Origin: Aquitalea pelogenes
Lineage (GTDB): Bacteria; Pseudomonadota; Gammaproteobacteria; Burkholderiales; Chromobacteriaceae
NCBI RefSeq assembly: GCF_001515305.1
Contig: NZ_LNQV01000001.1
Coordinates: forward strand, 62,001-126,000
Length of the DNA stretch: 64,000 bases
Direction of reading: 5' to 3'
The notes beneath the pieces are model-generated. The model ran no database searches. It had not been told where the DNA came from and was given only the letters and a program-made list of their open reading frames with translations. Position numbers and translations under genes: made by a program. Below, in pieces: positions 16,078-25,776 of this stretch (positions are counted from its first letter, which is position 1; each line of letters opens with the position of its first letter).

Positions 16078-17348
16078 TGGTCAAGCCAGTTAGCCTGGGA
16101 TTCTTTGGCGGAATGATCAAAGACTGCGGGACAAATCGTCAGGGTAAGTTTGTACGCGAAATGGACAGTGCCACGTTCGATTGGGACGGCATAGTCGCTG
16201 GCTGGGCACCGTTTAGACCGCATTTCATTCCTGGTACCGGCACAGTCAAGGACGGCGGTTTACCCGCATATGTAAACGAAATTGCAATACCAGGTGCGCC
16301 GCACAATGTACCAGGTGCACGCAATACCGTTTGGGGGTCAGGCCCGACCCTGGCGATTTATGGGACTATCGTTCCAAACTACCAAGGCACGGTGTCATGG
16401 CTAGTGCCCCTGACGCTGGGAGAGGTGATCTGGGTGGGAATGCCCGGTGGTGGTGGCTGGGTATCTACGGTACCGATCAATCATCAGCCATCTATTGCGA
16501 TGAATAAACAGGGTGATGACTTCCGTGGCAATCCGCTATGGGTTTCCGCGTCATTGAATGGCAAGAAAGCCATCATCCGGGATGATCGGGGCTATTTCTA
16601 TGAACTAGACATTACTGTCAACAAAGTCGAGAACGTCCAGAACACCTCTACCGACAGCACGGTACGCTATGACATTTCTGCCCAAATTCAGCGGAAAGAT
16701 AACCCTTTGGTAATTGGGGATAGTGAGAGCTTTAACTCGGATGCGTGGATCATCAAGGACGATGTTCCTGTCGCCTTCAATATGGCGCAAGGCCAGTATG
16801 AAACAACAAGTCTGAACTATGTCGAGGTAGGCAGCTTTAATGGGCATTCATACGGTTATGCATGGAAGAAATCCAGACTGGTGGCTCATGTTGGCTCGTT
16901 CACGCATACCCGATATATCGAATCATATGCCAGCGAGTATTCAGGCATGGTCTCCGGTGTCGGTGGATTTTTGTGCGATATCAACCCTGCCAATGACCCA
17001 AGTCTGACCGGGGAAAAAATCAATGCCATGTTCAATGAGGTATGGGCTGCCATGCCGCCTGAAGTAATCCGGTGCGAGGTGGCTGGTGTCGATATCGGCT
17101 ATGAGCTGGCAACGTACCCTGGGTTTTCGAGCAGCCGCGTCAGCGTGTACAAGAACCTTGCCCAGATCCTGTTATTCGATACCAGCGGCAATCCGCATTA
17201 CGTTTACTGGGACATGGTGAATGACCGGCCATTCAGTGAGGATCATATCGTGCGTAAGAATGCAGCCGCGACATATGTCCGGGCTCTCTCTCCCGACCGG
17301 ATTTACCTGTCCGATGACAGCAATGATATGAGCTGCTGGTTTGTGTAG
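16074..17348 (+). CDS. Phage tail-tip protein, unknown, 424 residues
   Basis: A large protein of Gly/Tyr/Trp-rich beta character with no signal peptide or enzyme motif. It is the last gene before a strong terminator at 17384, so it closes the main late transcript. The codon use is less GC-rich than that of the hub gene, which suggests a separate history. A role in the tail tip or host contact is likely from position; I do not recognise the family. Confidence 0.5.
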   Translation: MMVKPVSLGFFGGMIKDCGTNRQGKFVREMDSATFDWDGIVAGWAPFRPHFIPGTGTVKDGGLPAYVNEIAIPGAPHNVPGARNTVWGSGPTLAIYGTIVPNYQGTVSWLVPLTLGEVIWVGMPGGGGWVSTVPINHQPSIAMNKQGDDFRGNPLWVSASLNGKKAIIRDDRGYFYELDITVNKVENVQNTSTDSTVRYDISAQIQRKDNPLVIGDSESFNSDAWIIKDDVPVAFNMAQGQYETTSLNYVEVGSFNGHSYGYAWKKSRLVAHVGSFTHTRYIESYASEYSGMVSGVGGFLCDINPANDPSLTGEKINAMFNEVWAAMPPEVIRCEVAGVDIGYELATYPGFSSSRVSVYKNLAQILLFDTSGNPHYVYWDMVNDRPFSEDHIVRKNAAATYVRALSPDRIYLSDDSNDMSCWFV

Positions 17349-17352
17349 CAGG

Positions 17353-17371
17353 CCGAACCCCTTCCCCCGTT
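17353..17371 (+). repeat. Third copy of the 19-bp phage motif
   Basis: CCGAACCCCTTCCCCCGTT here is identical to 2080-2098. It lies 4 bases after a stop codon, but the GCACAATGC core of the two cassettes is missing and an intrinsic terminator follows instead. The motif therefore recurs only between genes of this prophage: at the protease gene, the gp36-like gene and the end of the tail operon. Confidence 0.7.
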
Positions 17372-17383
17372 CCTCCAAAGCAG

Positions 17384-17425
17384 AAACACCGGACACTTGG
17401 CACTCAATGTCCGGTGTTTTGTTTT
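17384..17425 (+). terminator. Intrinsic terminator ending the tail operon
   Basis: ACACCGGACA and TGTCCGGTGT pair around a 12-base loop and are followed by TTTTGTTTTG. It separates the tip genes from the fibre module. Confidence 0.85.
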
Positions 17426-17436
17426 GAGAGGCCACT

Positions 17437-17793
17437 TTGCTCCCCTATGTCCGCACATCCCCGTTGATCATCGTCCAGGGCTGCACCTTTGTGCACACCT
17501 GGGAGTGGATTGCCGGTGGCCAGCCAGTCGACCTGACCGGGACCGAGTTTGAACTGGTGGCCAAGGCCAGCACGGACAACGCTACCGCGCTGATCCACCT
17601 CACCACCGCCAATGGTGGCATTACGGTCAGCGGCAATGCCGTCAGCCTCCGCATTGAGGAGGCAGCAACACGGGCATACACCTGGCGTGATGCTGTTTTT
17701 AACCTGCGGGTTAAATGGCCGGGACCGGAGCCGCGCCGGGTTGACCCCTTCATGACAGGCCGGATTGAAGTCCGCCCAGGAGTGCTTGCATGA
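17437..17793 (+). CDS. Phage fibre-module protein, BppU/upper-baseplate-like candidate
   Basis: A 118-residue protein read from a TTG start with AGAGG five bases upstream; no in-frame ATG gives the full conserved-looking N-terminus. The sequence resembles short beta-sandwich proteins found before fibre genes (G-x-T-F-V-H-T-W-E-W, D-L-T-G-x-x-F-E-L-V, I-R-x-x-x-T). These usually attach receptor-binding proteins to the tail tip. It overlaps the next gene by ATGA. Confidence 0.55.
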   Translation: MLPYVRTSPLIIVQGCTFVHTWEWIAGGQPVDLTGTEFELVAKASTDNATALIHLTTANGGITVSGNAVSLRIEEAATRAYTWRDAVFNLRVKWPGPEPRRVDPFMTGRIEVRPGVLA

Positions 17794-17948
17794 CTGAAGT
17801 GATTGAACTGGTACTGGAGCAAACCGAGGTCGACCGGGAACAAATTGTGGACTTGGGCCGGCAAGGCCCACCTGGTCCGCAAGGGCCTGCCGGTACCGAT
17901 GAGTTCGATATCGACCTCGCCTTGAACTACCAAATTGCCAAACTCTAG
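17790..17948 (+). CDS. 52-residue collagen-like linker protein
   Basis: A very short gene coupled by ATGA to the preceding one. After 26 acidic residues it holds a run of collagen-type G-x-x triplets (G-R-Q-G-P-P-G-P-Q-G-P-A-G), then a short tail. Such repeats form trimeric triple helices in phage fibres. Its size suggests a connector or a remnant of a longer fibre. Confidence 0.65.
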   Translation: MTEVIELVLEQTEVDREQIVDLGRQGPPGPQGPAGTDEFDIDLALNYQIAKL

Positions 17949-17956
17949 GAGTGCAA

Positions 17957-18433
17957 ATGTCTCTGCAAACTCGCATCAATGAGCTGTCCAGCGCAATCGC
18001 AGCTGACTACAAGGTACTGAAGGCTGCGCAGGGGAATCTGGCTGCACTCAATACCACGGCTAAAAGCAACCTGGTGGCGGCCATCAATGAGCTGTTGGCG
18101 GCCATGCCGGCGGCCGGAGCGGTCATCAATGACAGCGCCAGCGGCAATGCGACCACGTACTCGTCCACCCATATCGATGCGCAGCTGACTGCCCTGAAAA
18201 ACCAGATACTCGGTGGTGCCTCGTCGGCCTACGACACACTGCAGGAGATTGAAGCCAAGCTGGGCAGCGACGACACGGCACTGGCCAATCTACTGGCGGC
18301 AGTGGGTAACCGGCTCAGTTTTGCTGATCCCCAGTCACTGACTGCAGCACAGCAGCTGCAAGCCTGCACCAACCTCGGCATAGGCGATCCCAGCGCTGAT
18401 TTTGTTGCGGTCTACAACGCAGCCAAGGTCTAA
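17957..18433 (+). CDS. Phage tail fibre stalk protein
   Basis: A 158-residue protein with TAGGAG five bases before the ATG. The Ala-rich helical first half (M-S-L-Q-T-R-I-N-E-L-S, A-A-I-N-E-L-L-A-A) is typical of trimeric fibre stalks seen in many tail fibre proteins, and the D-T-L-Q-E-I-E-A-K-L segment is common there. The next gene begins with a similar M-S-L-V-S-K-I-N-x-L-A-x-x-I-A-A-D, so the two probably share an attachment peptide. Confidence 0.65.
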   Translation: MSLQTRINELSSAIAADYKVLKAAQGNLAALNTTAKSNLVAAINELLAAMPAAGAVINDSASGNATTYSSTHIDAQLTALKNQILGGASSAYDTLQEIEAKLGSDDTALANLLAAVGNRLSFADPQSLTAAQQLQACTNLGIGDPSADFVAVYNAAKV

Positions 18434-18436
18434 CAC

Positions 18437-18799
18437 ATGAGCCTGGTATCCAAAATCAATACGCTGGCACAGGGTATTGCGGCCGACATCAAAGCACTTG
18501 CTGCTGGTACGGGCATCGCCTTGCTAGCCGGTGGTGGCCTGTCATCCAGCGCCAGCGGCCTGCAGCTGGATACCGCAGTGGCCGTGCGCAAGGTAACAAA
18601 GACTATCGGTGATGGGGCGGCAACAACCATCACGGTGCTGCATAGCCTGGGCACCAGGCTTGTTACCGTGTCGGTGCTTGATGTGACAACGTTCCAGGCC
18701 TATGAGGTCGACTGGTCTGCTACCGACAAGGATAACGTCACATTCACATTCTCCTCAGCCCCAGCAGTTAACTCGCTGATCGTTGTTATCCACGGGTGA
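18437..18799 (+). CDS. Small phage fibre protein
   Basis: A 120-residue protein whose N-terminus repeats the helical attachment sequence of the preceding fibre protein, while the second half is a beta domain (I-G-D-G-x-x-T-x-I-x-V-x-H-S-L-G-T, a pattern frequent in fibre-tip proteins). It may provide a short alternative fibre head or a connector between stalk and receptor-binding protein. Confidence 0.6.
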   Translation: MSLVSKINTLAQGIAADIKALAAGTGIALLAGGGLSSSASGLQLDTAVAVRKVTKTIGDGAATTITVLHSLGTRLVTVSVLDVTTFQAYEVDWSATDKDNVTFTFSSAPAVNSLIVVIHG

Positions 18800-18802
18800 T
18801 CT

Positions 18803-19750
18803 ATGGCTGGTGCAAAACGCTATCTCAGCCGCCTGGCGGTGAATACATCTGACGACGGTAGCTCTTCGGTCCAGCTGATCGCGCCTGTACGCATTATGGT
18901 ATCAGCCCCGGTCAACGTACCGGGCAGTGCGCACCTGTATGGCAAAATCATGGCCGGACGTACCCTGCCGCACATGCGGTCAGGTGCAGGGCGCGAAGTT
19001 CCTGTAGCAGCGGCGTTTCGCAACAGACATACCGGGTTCTGGAACTACTTCAACGGTACTCAGAATGTGCATGGAGTATCTGGCGTGGCGTCTAGCGGTA
19101 CCGGCTACAACCATGCTCTTGGGAATACTGGTGTTACAGCGTCTGCTGCTGCACTTGTGTGGTGGCTAGGGCTGTACACCGCGGTCGCAACTGGTAGTAG
19201 TGCCAGCATGGTACTAAATAGCCCGCAGATAACACCAGGTGATGGCACTGGCAAAGATGGTTTCATGACCTCTATGCGCGGTGGGGCTGTTATTCAGACG
19301 CCTGCTGCTGGCATACGTGCGTTTATAGGCCTGTCCGTGAGCTATAACACTGGAACGGCTAATGTAGAGCCAAGCTCGCTGACAAACGCTGTCGGCATCG
19401 GCGTTTTGTCTACAGACTCTTCCCAATGGTATGTCGTCTACGGTGGAACTGCTGCGCAACCTGCAATACCAACCGGTATTCCAGTTTATGCGTCTACTAC
19501 ATCTTCATGGGAGAACGGGTCTCTCGTCGACCTGCACATTTATGCCGACCCGAATGCCTCCGGGACATATTACATCCGCGTCGAAACCGCAGACGGTAGC
19601 AGCTCGTTTGAAACGACAGTTTCAGGAGGGGCGACGACTGTTCCTCAGAACGGAATGCAGCTGTATCAACTGTGCTGGGTTAACAATAACTCGCTACCAG
19701 TAGCAGCAATGATCTTCTTATCCAAGCTCTACTACACAAAAGGGGCCTGA
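18803..19750 (+). CDS. Tail fibre / receptor-binding protein A
   Basis: A 315-residue beta-rich protein, first of a tandem paralogous pair. It shares with the next gene the blocks T-x-N-V-E-P-x-x-L-x-N, V-Y-G-G-T-x-A-Q and D-L-H-I-Y-x-D-P, at matching positions. No membrane or enzymatic motif is seen. Position at the distal end of the tail region supports a host-recognition role. Confidence 0.6.
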   Translation: MAGAKRYLSRLAVNTSDDGSSSVQLIAPVRIMVSAPVNVPGSAHLYGKIMAGRTLPHMRSGAGREVPVAAAFRNRHTGFWNYFNGTQNVHGVSGVASSGTGYNHALGNTGVTASAAALVWWLGLYTAVATGSSASMVLNSPQITPGDGTGKDGFMTSMRGGAVIQTPAAGIRAFIGLSVSYNTGTANVEPSSLTNAVGIGVLSTDSSQWYVVYGGTAAQPAIPTGIPVYASTTSSWENGSLVDLHIYADPNASGTYYIRVETADGSSSFETTVSGGATTVPQNGMQLYQLCWVNNNSLPVAAMIFLSKLYYTKGA

Positions 19751-19751
19751 G

Positions 19752-20708
19752 ATGGCGAAGCCTATACTGTCCAGGGTAGTTGTTGGTGCTGGTATATCTG
19801 ATGACGGTACATCTGCATTACAGATCGCGGGAGCGGAACGCTTGGTTGCTATCAGTACACCTGCCTCTCCAATGTCGGGTTCTATGCTGCTGTACGCCAA
19901 GATGGTGGCCGGCCGCGCTATGCTTCATGTTCTTCCCGACTCCGGTAGCGAGTACGCACTGCAGACCTCCCTTTGGAAAAAAACGGTGGCGCTTGCTACT
20001 GCCTATTACGGCGGTACAGGCCTGTCCTATTTCGGTGTAGGTGCAATCACTGCAGTGGGTACAAATACTGCGCGCACCTATAACTCTGCGACGATTGCTT
20101 CACGCTCCGTGCGTTGGGGTAACGTCTCTGCTACAGCGGCTGGCTCGTTGTGCGGGTTCTACTACACGACACGCTGGCTATTGCTAGGGGATGGTTCCAC
20201 TGTCGGGAGAGGGTTTTACTGGCAAAGCCGTTTTTCCATTTCGGATTCCGCCCCTGTAGCAGGTGCGCGTATGTTTGCCGGCCTGGTGGCAACAACTAGT
20301 GCCCCAACCAATGTTGAACCAAACACGCTTATAAACTGCATTGGTATCGCGCAGTTGTCGTCGGATAGTACTCAGCTGTATCTGGTGTATGGAGGAACGA
20401 CAGCGCAGGCTGCAGTGCCTCTCGGTGTGAACTTCCCTGTGCAGGAGTCGCCGGGGTCGGCCAATGGAGGGGCTCTGTACGACTTGCACATCTATTCCGA
20501 CCCAGCGAAAAATGGCCAAGTAATCGTACAGGTAGACCGCGTCGGCACTGCGTACAGCTTCACAAACACAATCTCGTCTGCCGGTTCATCGGCGGTACTA
20601 CCTGCTGCCGGCACTCTGTTATGCCCAACAATATGGCGAACAAACAACTCTACCGCACAGGCGGTAGGGGTTGACGTTAACCGTATCTACCACGAGTTGG
20701 AACTCTGA
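19752..20708 (+). CDS. Tail fibre / receptor-binding protein B (paralogue of A)
   Basis: A 318-residue protein one base after its paralogue. Core blocks in the C-terminal half are clearly shared (V-Y-G-G-T-T-A-Q, D-L-H-I-Y-S-D-P), while the N-terminal and central regions differ strongly. This pattern, a conserved framework with divergent middle, fits duplication followed by diversification of receptor binding. Neither gene shows a break or stop. Confidence 0.6.
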   Translation: MAKPILSRVVVGAGISDDGTSALQIAGAERLVAISTPASPMSGSMLLYAKMVAGRAMLHVLPDSGSEYALQTSLWKKTVALATAYYGGTGLSYFGVGAITAVGTNTARTYNSATIASRSVRWGNVSATAAGSLCGFYYTTRWLLLGDGSTVGRGFYWQSRFSISDSAPVAGARMFAGLVATTSAPTNVEPNTLINCIGIAQLSSDSTQLYLVYGGTTAQAAVPLGVNFPVQESPGSANGGALYDLHIYSDPAKNGQVIVQVDRVGTAYSFTNTISSAGSSAVLPAAGTLLCPTIWRTNNSTAQAVGVDVNRIYHELEL

Positions 20709-20709
20709 T

Positions 20710-20883
20710 ATGTACACGTTAGATATACACACTGGTATTGTGGTACGGGATAGCGACGGTAAGCAGGTAGCTCCCTGCCAGTCTGCAGAAGACCCAGACT
20801 TTCTTAACTACCAGCAGTGGGCGAATAGCGGTGGAGAACCGACTATTGTTGATAGCACACCAATATCAGATCAGGTGCTTTAG
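20710..20883 (+). CDS. 57-residue terminal phage protein
   Basis: A small acidic protein (M-Y-T-L-D-I-H-T-G-I) starting two bases after the fibre gene stop. Short proteins of this type, with a Y-x-x-W-x-x-x-G-G-x-P segment, are common after fibre genes and may act as fibre assembly factors. Function is not known. Confidence 0.5.
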   Translation: MYTLDIHTGIVVRDSDGKQVAPCQSAEDPDFLNYQQWANSGGEPTIVDSTPISDQVL

Positions 20884-20904
20884 TGAAAGTTTTAAACGGC
20901 CCGA

Positions 20905-20974
20905 TTTTGCAGGCTGTTTTGCACCTGTCTCATGCACACCTCAGTGCAAAAGCTTGTGCGAAAGTGTGCAAAAG
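20905..20974. repeat. Cluster of GTGCRAAA-like motifs, candidate prophage right end
   Basis: Five related motifs lie in 70 bp: inverted TTTTGCA (20905) and TTTTGCAC (20917), then GTGCAAAAG (20944), GTGCGAAAG (20956) and GTGCAAAAG (20966). The form GTGCGAAAG fits the core RYRCGAAAR of the Mu transposase binding consensus. This is the first non-coding DNA after the last phage gene, where a transposable phage would keep its right-end transposase sites. The exact end is not determined; the left end lies outside the window. Confidence 0.4.
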
Positions 20975-21013
20975 AATCCGCGACGTTACACCTGGCGGCT
21001 TCATTTCCGGTCA

Positions 21014-21057
21014 GACAAAAACAAAAAGGCCTCACAGTATTTCTACTGTAAGGCCTT
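21014..21057 (-). terminator. Intrinsic terminator downstream of tRNA-Thr
   Basis: AAGGCCT arms with an internal ACAGTA/TACTGT extension and a 4-base loop, followed on the minus strand by TTTTTGTTTTTG. It terminates the tRNA-Thr transcript and separates it from the prophage. Confidence 0.8.
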
Positions 21058-21065
21058 GATGTGAA

Positions 21066-21141
21066 TGGTGCCGGTAAGAGGAGTCGAACCCCCGACCTTC
21101 GCATTACGAATGCGCTGCTCTACCAACTGAGCTATACCGGC
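21066..21141 (-). tRNA. tRNA-Thr (CGT)
   Basis: Minus strand from 21141. A 7-bp acceptor stem GCCGGTA/TACCGGC, D-arm GCTCAGTTGGTAGAGC, anticodon loop TTCGTAA (anticodon CGT), T-loop GGTTCGACTCC and encoded CCA are all present. The prophage lies beyond its 3' end. Confidence 0.95.
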
Positions 21142-21154
21142 TTACCAACTTGGT

Positions 21155-21195
21155 AAAAAAGCCTTGAGTCTCTGTTAAGAAATTCAAGGCTTTTT
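21155..21195. terminator. Bidirectional intrinsic terminator between tRNA genes
   Basis: AAAAAAGCCTTGA and TCAAGGCTTTTT pair across a 16-base loop with A- and T-runs on both sides, so it can act on either strand. It probably ends the tRNA-Pro transcript. Confidence 0.75.
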
Positions 21196-21201
21196 CGAAT
21201 C

Positions 21202-21278
21202 TGGTCGGAGTGAGAGGATTCGAACCTCCGGCCTCTACGTCCCGAACGTAGCGCTCTACCAGGCTAAGCTACACTCCG
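21202..21278 (-). tRNA. tRNA-Pro (CGG), copy 1
   Basis: Minus strand from 21278: acceptor CGGAGTG/CACTCCG, D-arm GCTTAGCCTGGTAGAGC, anticodon loop TTCGGGA (anticodon CGG), GGTTCGAATCC T-arm and encoded CCA. Identical to the copy at 21359. Confidence 0.95.
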
Positions 21279-21358
21279 ATATGTGTCCCGCATTTATTTC
21301 TGCGAGAGAAGCAATTTAACTGTTTTCCAGTCTTTTTGCAACATTTTTTTCAGAAATC

Positions 21359-21435
21359 TGGTCGGAGTGAGAGGATTCGAACCTCCGGCCTCTACGTCCC
21401 GAACGTAGCGCTCTACCAGGCTAAGCTACACTCCG
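21359..21435 (-). tRNA. tRNA-Pro (CGG), copy 2
   Basis: Base-for-base identical to the gene at 21202-21278, including CCA. An 80-bp spacer separates them with unrelated sequence, so the duplication covers essentially the mature tRNA and a few flanking bases. Confidence 0.95.
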
Positions 21436-21526
21436 CTTCCATTTTTCTGTCCTCTTAATGTCTGCTTTTTGACCTGTTTCCGGGTTACAATCAGCGACAT
21501 CAGAGGACGCGCATTATGGAACATTT

Positions 21527-22528
21527 ATGTGGTTTAAGCAACTATCTTTTTATCGATTGAATCAGGAATCCCTGCACGAAACCGGCAAACTGGTGCAAGC
21601 ACTGGAAAAGACCCCGTTCCAGCATTGTGGTGGTCTCGACTGGTTCAGCGAGGGCTGGGTCGCCGCGGCCTCACATCTGGACAGCCCGGTCTACCAGGCA
21701 CGCGACTGTCAGTTACTGTCACTGAAGCGCGAAGACAAAGTACTGCCGGCAGGGGTCATCCGCGACTTTGTCGAACTGAAAGTCCAGGAAATTGAAGACA
21801 AGGAACTGCGCAAGGTTGGCCGCAAGGAAAAGCTGGCGCTCAAAGAGCAAGTAACCGATGACCTGCTGCCACGTGCTTTCGTACGCACACACCGCACCAC
21901 TGCTTATCTGGACTGCCGCCGTGGCTGGCTGATGGTGGATTCAGGCACTGCCAGCAAAGCCGAAGCACTGGTTTCCAAACTGCGTGAGGCCCTGCCCCCC
22001 TTCCCTGCCGCCCTGCCACGCACCAAGCTGGCACCGCACACGGCCATGACAGATTGGCTGGCTGCCGGTGAGGCTCCGTATGGTTTCGAGCTGGATGCTG
22101 ATTGCGAACTGAAAGATGGCAGTGAAAATGGTGCCGTCATCCGCTGTACCAGGATGGATCTGACATCCGATGAAATTCGTCAGCATATTGCAACCGGCAA
22201 GCAAGTCACGCGCATTGGCCTGATCTGGCAAGAGAAAGTGCGTTTCATGCTGACCGATACCTTGCAATTGAAGCGGATCCAGTTCCTGGACGTTCTGCAG
22301 GAAGAAGCCAGTCAAGCCGGCGACGACAGGGAAAGCCTGTTTGAAGCAACCTTTACCTTGATGAGCGAAGAACTGGGCGAGCTGGTTGAGGCATTGATTG
22401 AAGCACTGGGTGGACTGGATGACAGCCAGGCCACATTGACACCACAAACCGGAGCAAGCGCACCAGCCAACAGTCCGGTTGTTGCACAGGTAACTGCTGC
22501 CAGCCCTGGCGATTTGCCCTGGGACTGA
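21527..22528 (+). CDS. rdgC: Recombination-associated protein RdgC
   Basis: The 333 residues match RdgC in length and start (M-W-F-K-Q-L-S-F-Y-R-L). RdgC is a ring-forming, nucleoid-associated DNA-binding protein that limits RecA loading; in Neisseria it is linked to pilin variation. Characteristic internal segments, such as L-P-A-G-V-I-R-D-F-V near residue 83 and L-P-R-A-F-V-R-T-H-R-T-x-A-Y-L-D near residue 117, are present. The C-terminus ends in an extra Ser/Ala/Pro-rich tail. It is a single-gene unit closed by the terminator at 22555. Confidence 0.95.
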   Translation: MWFKQLSFYRLNQESLHETGKLVQALEKTPFQHCGGLDWFSEGWVAAASHLDSPVYQARDCQLLSLKREDKVLPAGVIRDFVELKVQEIEDKELRKVGRKEKLALKEQVTDDLLPRAFVRTHRTTAYLDCRRGWLMVDSGTASKAEALVSKLREALPPFPAALPRTKLAPHTAMTDWLAAGEAPYGFELDADCELKDGSENGAVIRCTRMDLTSDEIRQHIATGKQVTRIGLIWQEKVRFMLTDTLQLKRIQFLDVLQEEASQAGDDRESLFEATFTLMSEELGELVEALIEALGGLDDSQATLTPQTGASAPANSPVVAQVTAASPGDLPWD

Positions 22529-22554
22529 ATCGCCTGTTCACCACGATCCACTCA

Positions 22555-22578
22555 AGAGCCTGCGGGCTCTTTTTTTTT
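22555..22578 (+). terminator. Terminator of rdgC
   Basis: AGAGCC/GGCTCT stem with a short loop followed by eight T residues. Confidence 0.9.
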
Positions 22579-25194
<2,616 letters not shown>

Positions 25195-25232
25195 TCAGCC
25201 TCCCGACAGGCAGGACTTGCCTGCTTGCCCAC

Positions 25233-25266
25233 AGCGGTATCGCCAGCACCGGCGGTACCGCTTTTT
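25233..25266 (+). terminator. Terminator of katG
   Basis: AGCGGTA-CGCC / GGCG-TACCGCT stem followed by TTTTT. Confidence 0.8.
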
Positions 25267-25395
25267 CATTTGCTGCTGCGCACTTTCGCCTGCAAGGCCA
25301 TGCCTGCTCTCACTCTGGAGATAGCGGCAGCAGCCTATCCAGCACAGGTTGCAATTTAAAATAGCAATTGAAGTTTAGATATTATAAATTTTACT

Positions 25396-25410
25396 TGCGA
25401 ATAATTATCA
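25396..25410. promoter_or_regulatory. Fur-box-like site upstream of a small membrane protein gene
   Basis: TGCGAAT-A-ATTATCA matches 12 of 14 fixed positions of the 7-1-7 Fur consensus TGATAAT-N-ATTATCA. It lies in an AT-rich promoter-like stretch directly upstream of the heptanucleotide repeat and the 55-residue gene. Iron control is inferred from the motif only. Confidence 0.45.
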
Positions 25411-25418
25411 TTAAAATA

Positions 25419-25453
25419 CAACTACCAACTACCAACTACCAACTACCAACTAC
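25419..25453 (+). repeat. Five perfect tandem copies of the heptamer CAACTAC
   Basis: CAACTAC is repeated five times without error between a promoter-like AT-rich region and the Shine-Dalgarno (AAAGGAG) of the gene at 25468. Seven-base units are prone to copy-number change by slipped-strand mispairing, and here would alter the promoter to ribosome-site distance or the mRNA 5' end. Confidence 0.85.
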
Positions 25454-25467
25454 CAAAGGAGAGTGCC

Positions 25468-25635
25468 ATGCCCCAAGACAAACACAACTACCACAAACCT
25501 GCCGCCAGATGGCACCAGATTCGTGTGATTGCCGGATTACTGATTGTTTGCAGTGGCTGGGGCTGGATGATCGGGTCTGCGCTGCATGGACAAGAGAAAG
25601 TGGCCGGCTCGTTTACCCAGCAGCAGACGGGTTAG
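25468..25635 (+). CDS. 55-residue single-pass membrane protein
   Basis: ATG 25468 has a strong Shine-Dalgarno (AAAGGAGAG). The product has a basic, His-rich N-terminus (Q-D-K-H-N-Y-H-K-P-A-A-R-W-H), then one hydrophobic segment of about 20 residues (I-R-V-I-A-G-L-L-I-V-C-S-G-W-G-W-M-I-G) and a short polar tail. That suggests an N-in inner-membrane protein; the His-rich face could bind metal. The Fur-like site and the variable repeat upstream hint at iron-responsive or switchable expression. No family is recognised. Confidence 0.6.
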   Translation: MPQDKHNYHKPAARWHQIRVIAGLLIVCSGWGWMIGSALHGQEKVAGSFTQQQTG

Positions 25636-25776
25636 CCGTAATGCTTTATTGTCTTGCCAGCCTCAGCAGCACCATTGTTTCTTATTAGTAAATAATTTAA
25701 TGAAGAAATAGCCATTTTTTTAACATGGCAATCGCTTTAAGCTGTTCACATGGCAATTAGCACAGGCATGACAATC

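Noticed and set aside
21066..21141. Classical tRNA-directed att site for the prophage
   Set aside because: No second copy of the tRNA 3' end can be checked because the left border is outside the window, and the gene set fits a transposable phage better; left open rather than called.
25419..25453. CRISPR array
   Set aside because: The repeat unit is only 7 bp with no spacers; it is a simple tandem repeat.
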